From Apostichopus japonicus (taxonomy: Eukaryota; Echinodermata; Holothuroidea; Aspidochirotida; Stichopodidae): a stretch of 64,000 nucleotides of DNA. Below are positions 61,201 to 64,000 of this stretch, in pieces. Below the pieces are notes generated by a model. That model searched no databases, was not told the origin of the DNA, and saw only the letters and a program-made list of their open reading frames with translations. Location: contig NC_092579.1 of the NCBI RefSeq assembly GCF_037975245.1, positions 18,996,678 to 19,060,677 of the forward strand, read 5' to 3'. Numbering within the stretch: the first letter of the stretch is position 1; each line of letters starts with the position of its first letter. The position numbers and the translations under genes were made by a program.

Positions 61201-63654
61201 TGCAGATGCCAGAAAATATACTCAGCAAAGTAACATATGCAGTAAGTAAATCTTTGATTGACATCCGTGTAAAATTGTTCAATTACCCAGGTGGGAAATT
61301 AAGATGGCAGATAGTGGAACAAGTGGGCAAGGGGTGGTGAAAAATGGGTGGGGGAAGGGGGAGGAGAGGGGATGGATATGTTTACCAGTTTTGAAACATC
61401 GCTGAAAACATATTATTTTAGAATTGCCTTTGATGTTTGAACTGTACAGTATTTTTGTATCACCTTAGCTTTAATGTATTTTTCTATCCTATTATAGGTT
61501 TTACGGTGTATACCTTTTAGGCGATATTTTTGTACTATTTGCTTTTGAATGTTTCCTGTATATTAATTGTTTCCGGTTTATTAATTGTTTCAATTCCTGT
61601 AAAGCTCTTCGAGCAGTGTTGCTGATGAACGCGCTATATAAGTACTATTTTATTATTTACCGTTTCTAATTCTTTGTTTGCTTATATCAGAGCAATGCAT
61701 AAGGAAACATACTTCTCATGTTTTCTGGGAAACAGGTAAAGTAGGGAAAATGGAGAAGCTTTTTTTGAGGTCTTAAAAGCATTTAATTTGAAGTGTTGGG
61801 TCTGGAAATGTGAGGAGAAATCCTTTATATTCATACCAAAAGAATCGGCCAAAAGATCACGTTTGGATGTATAAACTCTCTTTGTGAAATTTCGCTATTT
61901 ACAAGACCAAATAGCTGTTTGCATACATGATATAAGAGTTACAATTGTTACGCCTTCTATAGGTTAGCCTAACATTACTTCCTCATTAGCGTGTAGGCTT
62001 CATAGTACACTGGTAATACATGTTGTGGTCTTGAAAAAAAAACCCAAAAAACAGCATGGAAACCATGTTGAAAATACTCAGATAGTTTAGTTAATAACAT
62101 ATCTAGTTTCGCATTGCAAAATGATCTCCAAAGTTTTATATTCATAACTGGTTTACATTGGGACTGTTCTAAGGATGTTACTGGTGTCAGACAACACTGT
62201 TGATAAGTGGGGGTGTACTTTTTAGGTTTGCTATTGCCAGGCCGTCACTGTTGTAGGTCATTAATGTTTTTGCTCGTTACTGTTGTTAGACTTGACTGTT
62301 GTTGTTATTGTTGCTGTCCTCTATCCTAGTGTCTCTGTTTAGACGATCCTTTGTTATACAACAGTATAGTTATGCTATCAATTTAACAGATCCATTTGCT
62401 TTTATTTATATATTTTCCTCTCAACAGACAGTCAGTGCCCTCCACTACCTCCAAACAGAACTTAAGGTCATGCACCGAGATGTGAAACCCTCCAATATAC
62501 TTGCCAACAGAAATGGCGAAATCAAAGTCTGTGACTTTGGTGTCAGTGGTCAGTTAGTCGACTCCTTAGCTAAGACGATAGAGGCTGGTAGTAAACCATA
62601 CATGGCTGTAAGTATATCAGCTACAATGAACTCGCACTCTTTATCACAAATCAACCTGGAGATCCTTCATAAAAGTCTTTGTTTTAAGAGTAGCTGGTTA
62701 ATTTTCATGGTCGTATTCCACTTTGTTAAAGATTAACAAAACCTGACAAGATTTGACTTGTGAAAAGACATTCTTGAGCAGTGTTTTATACTGAGCCTTT
62801 GTGAAGTTGTTTTTTAAGTGAAACAGTCACAATTAGTTTGTTAGTCACTGCAGTGAATGATGGTGACTGTAATGACTTCAGCTTGATTCTTATATGCAAA
62901 ATACCACTTTGAAATATGAAAACTATAAACAAGTTGCATGTTGTATGCATAATTGTACTGGACTGTTTTGGAAGCATGAAAATAATTGTTTTTCATCACA
63001 CACACATATGATTGATGGCATCCTATATGCCCAACAAGCTTGTTATGACAAACTGTTCATCCCACTCTCAAATCGCAAATTTTCTTCAAAGGAGAGGGAG
63101 AGATGCAGTGTCAGACTTTTAAACCAAAGAGATATGGTAACCATAAGTATAGATGTCATAAAGATGTTATAAAGATAAATCGAGACTACAAGCAACAGGA
63201 ACCTGAATTTAAACAAGAAACCGATTAATATGTCAGCAAGAAAAATTGTAAATTTGTTTCCATGTGACAATTTTCATCTTCATGAGACCCCATGACATCA
63301 AATGCTTGTTTGTTTACTCAATTCAGTTTGAAGAGTCATTTGTAAGAAGTACACAAAGGAAAATAACATAAGTTTTCAAGACATCTTTCTGTCATTTGAA
63401 TAGAAAAGATACCTCAAATCAAATCACTTGAAACACAATGCGCTTCTATAAGCGCAAAAAAAGGACATGTTTAAAGATTGTCTCCATGATGTTATCTTTT
63501 AGTCTCTGTAGCATATTTCTGGATAGCTGTTTAATCCCTTCATTTGCGTTCTTTTCCCATTTTGTTGTAGCCGGAGAGAATTGATCCCACCAATCCTGCT
63601 AAAAACAAAGGGTTTGACATCAAATCTGACATATGGAGTCTTGGAATAACCATT
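58253..63654 (+). CDS. MAP2K6: MAP2K3/6-type MAP kinase kinase, 5' part
   Basis: Dual-specificity kinase that phosphorylates p38 MAP kinases on the Thr and Tyr of their TGY loop. Exons: 58253-58287 (28 nt leader, ATG at 58281), 58448-58517, 58865-59027, 60064-60183, 61125-61241, 62428-62607, 63571-63654; all in phase, 247 residues, then the window ends within the kinase domain (about 85-90 residues missing). An in-frame TAA at 58254-58256 supports the start, and a strong acceptor before 58253 implies an upstream untranslated exon. Landmarks: p38-docking-like site [10 protein letters not shown] (6-15), glycine loop GIGGYGVV (58-65), lysine of MAVK (80), HRDVKPSN (Asp177), DFG (Asp195), activation-loop Ser205 and Thr209 in VDSLAKT, APE (219-221). 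VAKTIDAG-type loop and N-terminus favour MKK3/6 over MKK4; a single MKK3/6 is expected in an invertebrate, so the symbol stands for the group. Usual AGCKPYMAPE reads [10 protein letters not shown] here. Confidence 0.93.
59777..59822. repeat. Short (AAATGT/AAATGA)n repeat in MAP2K intron
   Basis: About seven hexamer-like units of the type 'aatgtaaatgtgaatgaaaa' in the intron before exon 60064-60183. Low information. Confidence 0.6.
60924..61098. mobile_element. Small MITE, 175 bp, abutting a MAP2K splice acceptor
   Basis: The left end CAAGGGACGAAATA is matched by the right end, whose reverse complement is CAAGGGACGAAATAG: a perfect 14-bp terminal inverted repeat. The interior repeats 'gctaat' and 'gcaatt' motifs. 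The right end is 26 bp before MAP2K exon 61125-61241. CA-starting short termini fit hAT-like elements, but no clear target duplication is seen. Confidence 0.8.
61570..61665 (+). mobile_element. SINE 3'-tail fragment in MAP2K intron
   Basis: The stretch 'cctgtaaagctcttcgagca' followed by 'gaacgcgctatataagtact' and an ATT-rich end resembles the 3' region of the SINE at 13050-13368 ('gtctgtaaagcgctttgaaa', 'gtgctatataaat', ATT tail). No tRNA-like head is visible nearby, so it is a truncated copy or a relative sharing the tail. Confidence 0.6.
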
Positions 63655-64000
63655 GTAAGTAGATGTAGATGCAAATGTTTGATCTGTTTCCTTCATGTCC
63701 TTCCCCGAACTCCCCCTCCACCCACCCCCCTCACCCCTCCCCCTCACCCAACTCCGTAAAGATAGAGTAACGTAAGCCTGAGATTACTACTTTGTGTGTT
63801 TGCTTTACGCAGCTGATGGATTGCTCCTTTGCAGCAGGTTTGCGTAAGGAAGAATGCATCAGTCTTAAATGCTTTGAATTCATAGAGAGTTGAGACGTCT
63901 TCTTAGCATTTTTTTCCCACTCAAATATAAGTTCCCATAAATTTCAAGCCAGTGACCTCAGAATTACAAGTGCTGGTTCCTTGAAACTGAGCTTTCCGAC

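Overview
This is invertebrate animal nuclear DNA: AT-rich, with long introns, canonical GT/AG splice junctions, tRNA-derived SINEs, many small transposon relics and simple repeats. It holds parts or all of four conserved single-copy genes, whose proteins look like those of a deuterostome. An echinoderm is my best guess, from gene style and the type of SINE, but I could not test this. There is no prokaryotic or viral gene, no CRISPR array and no rRNA or tRNA gene.

Layout. 1-14127: no recognisable exon; tandem duplications, simple repeats, a minisatellite and tRNA-derived SINEs; probably mostly the last intron of the next gene. 14128-18614 (-): syntaxin-8 (STX8), first six coding exons; the C-terminal part including the membrane anchor is not seen. 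18615-19461: short head-to-head intergenic region, a likely bidirectional promoter. 19462-30869 (+): mitochondrial uncoupling protein 4 (UCP4/SLC25A27), nine exons, complete at 323 residues. 30870-37221: convergent intergenic region with two transposon relics. 37222-52902 (-): transducin beta-like 3 (TBL3/UTP13), 23 exons, all phases compatible, 976 residues with a long charged C-terminal tail. 52903-58252: divergent intergenic region dominated by a palindromic 21-bp satellite element and an imperfect inverted repeat. 58253-63654 (+): a MAP2K3/6-type p38 MAP kinase kinase, first 247 residues, running off the right edge.

The four genes do not form one pathway: endosomal membrane fusion, mitochondrial inner-membrane transport, ribosomal small-subunit assembly and stress signalling. 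The structural relations worth noting are the STX8/UCP4 divergent pair, the convergent UCP4/TBL3 pair and the divergent TBL3/MAP2K pair. All exon models were built by eye from splice consensus, reading phase and remembered family sequence; none is backed by transcript data.

I found no wholly new system. The best leads are a histidine where the STX8 SNARE motif normally has its central glutamine, a set of elements bounded by TTAA and sharing the terminus TTAAAGG, the paired palindromic satellite arrays upstream of TBL3, and a possible alternative first exon for TBL3.
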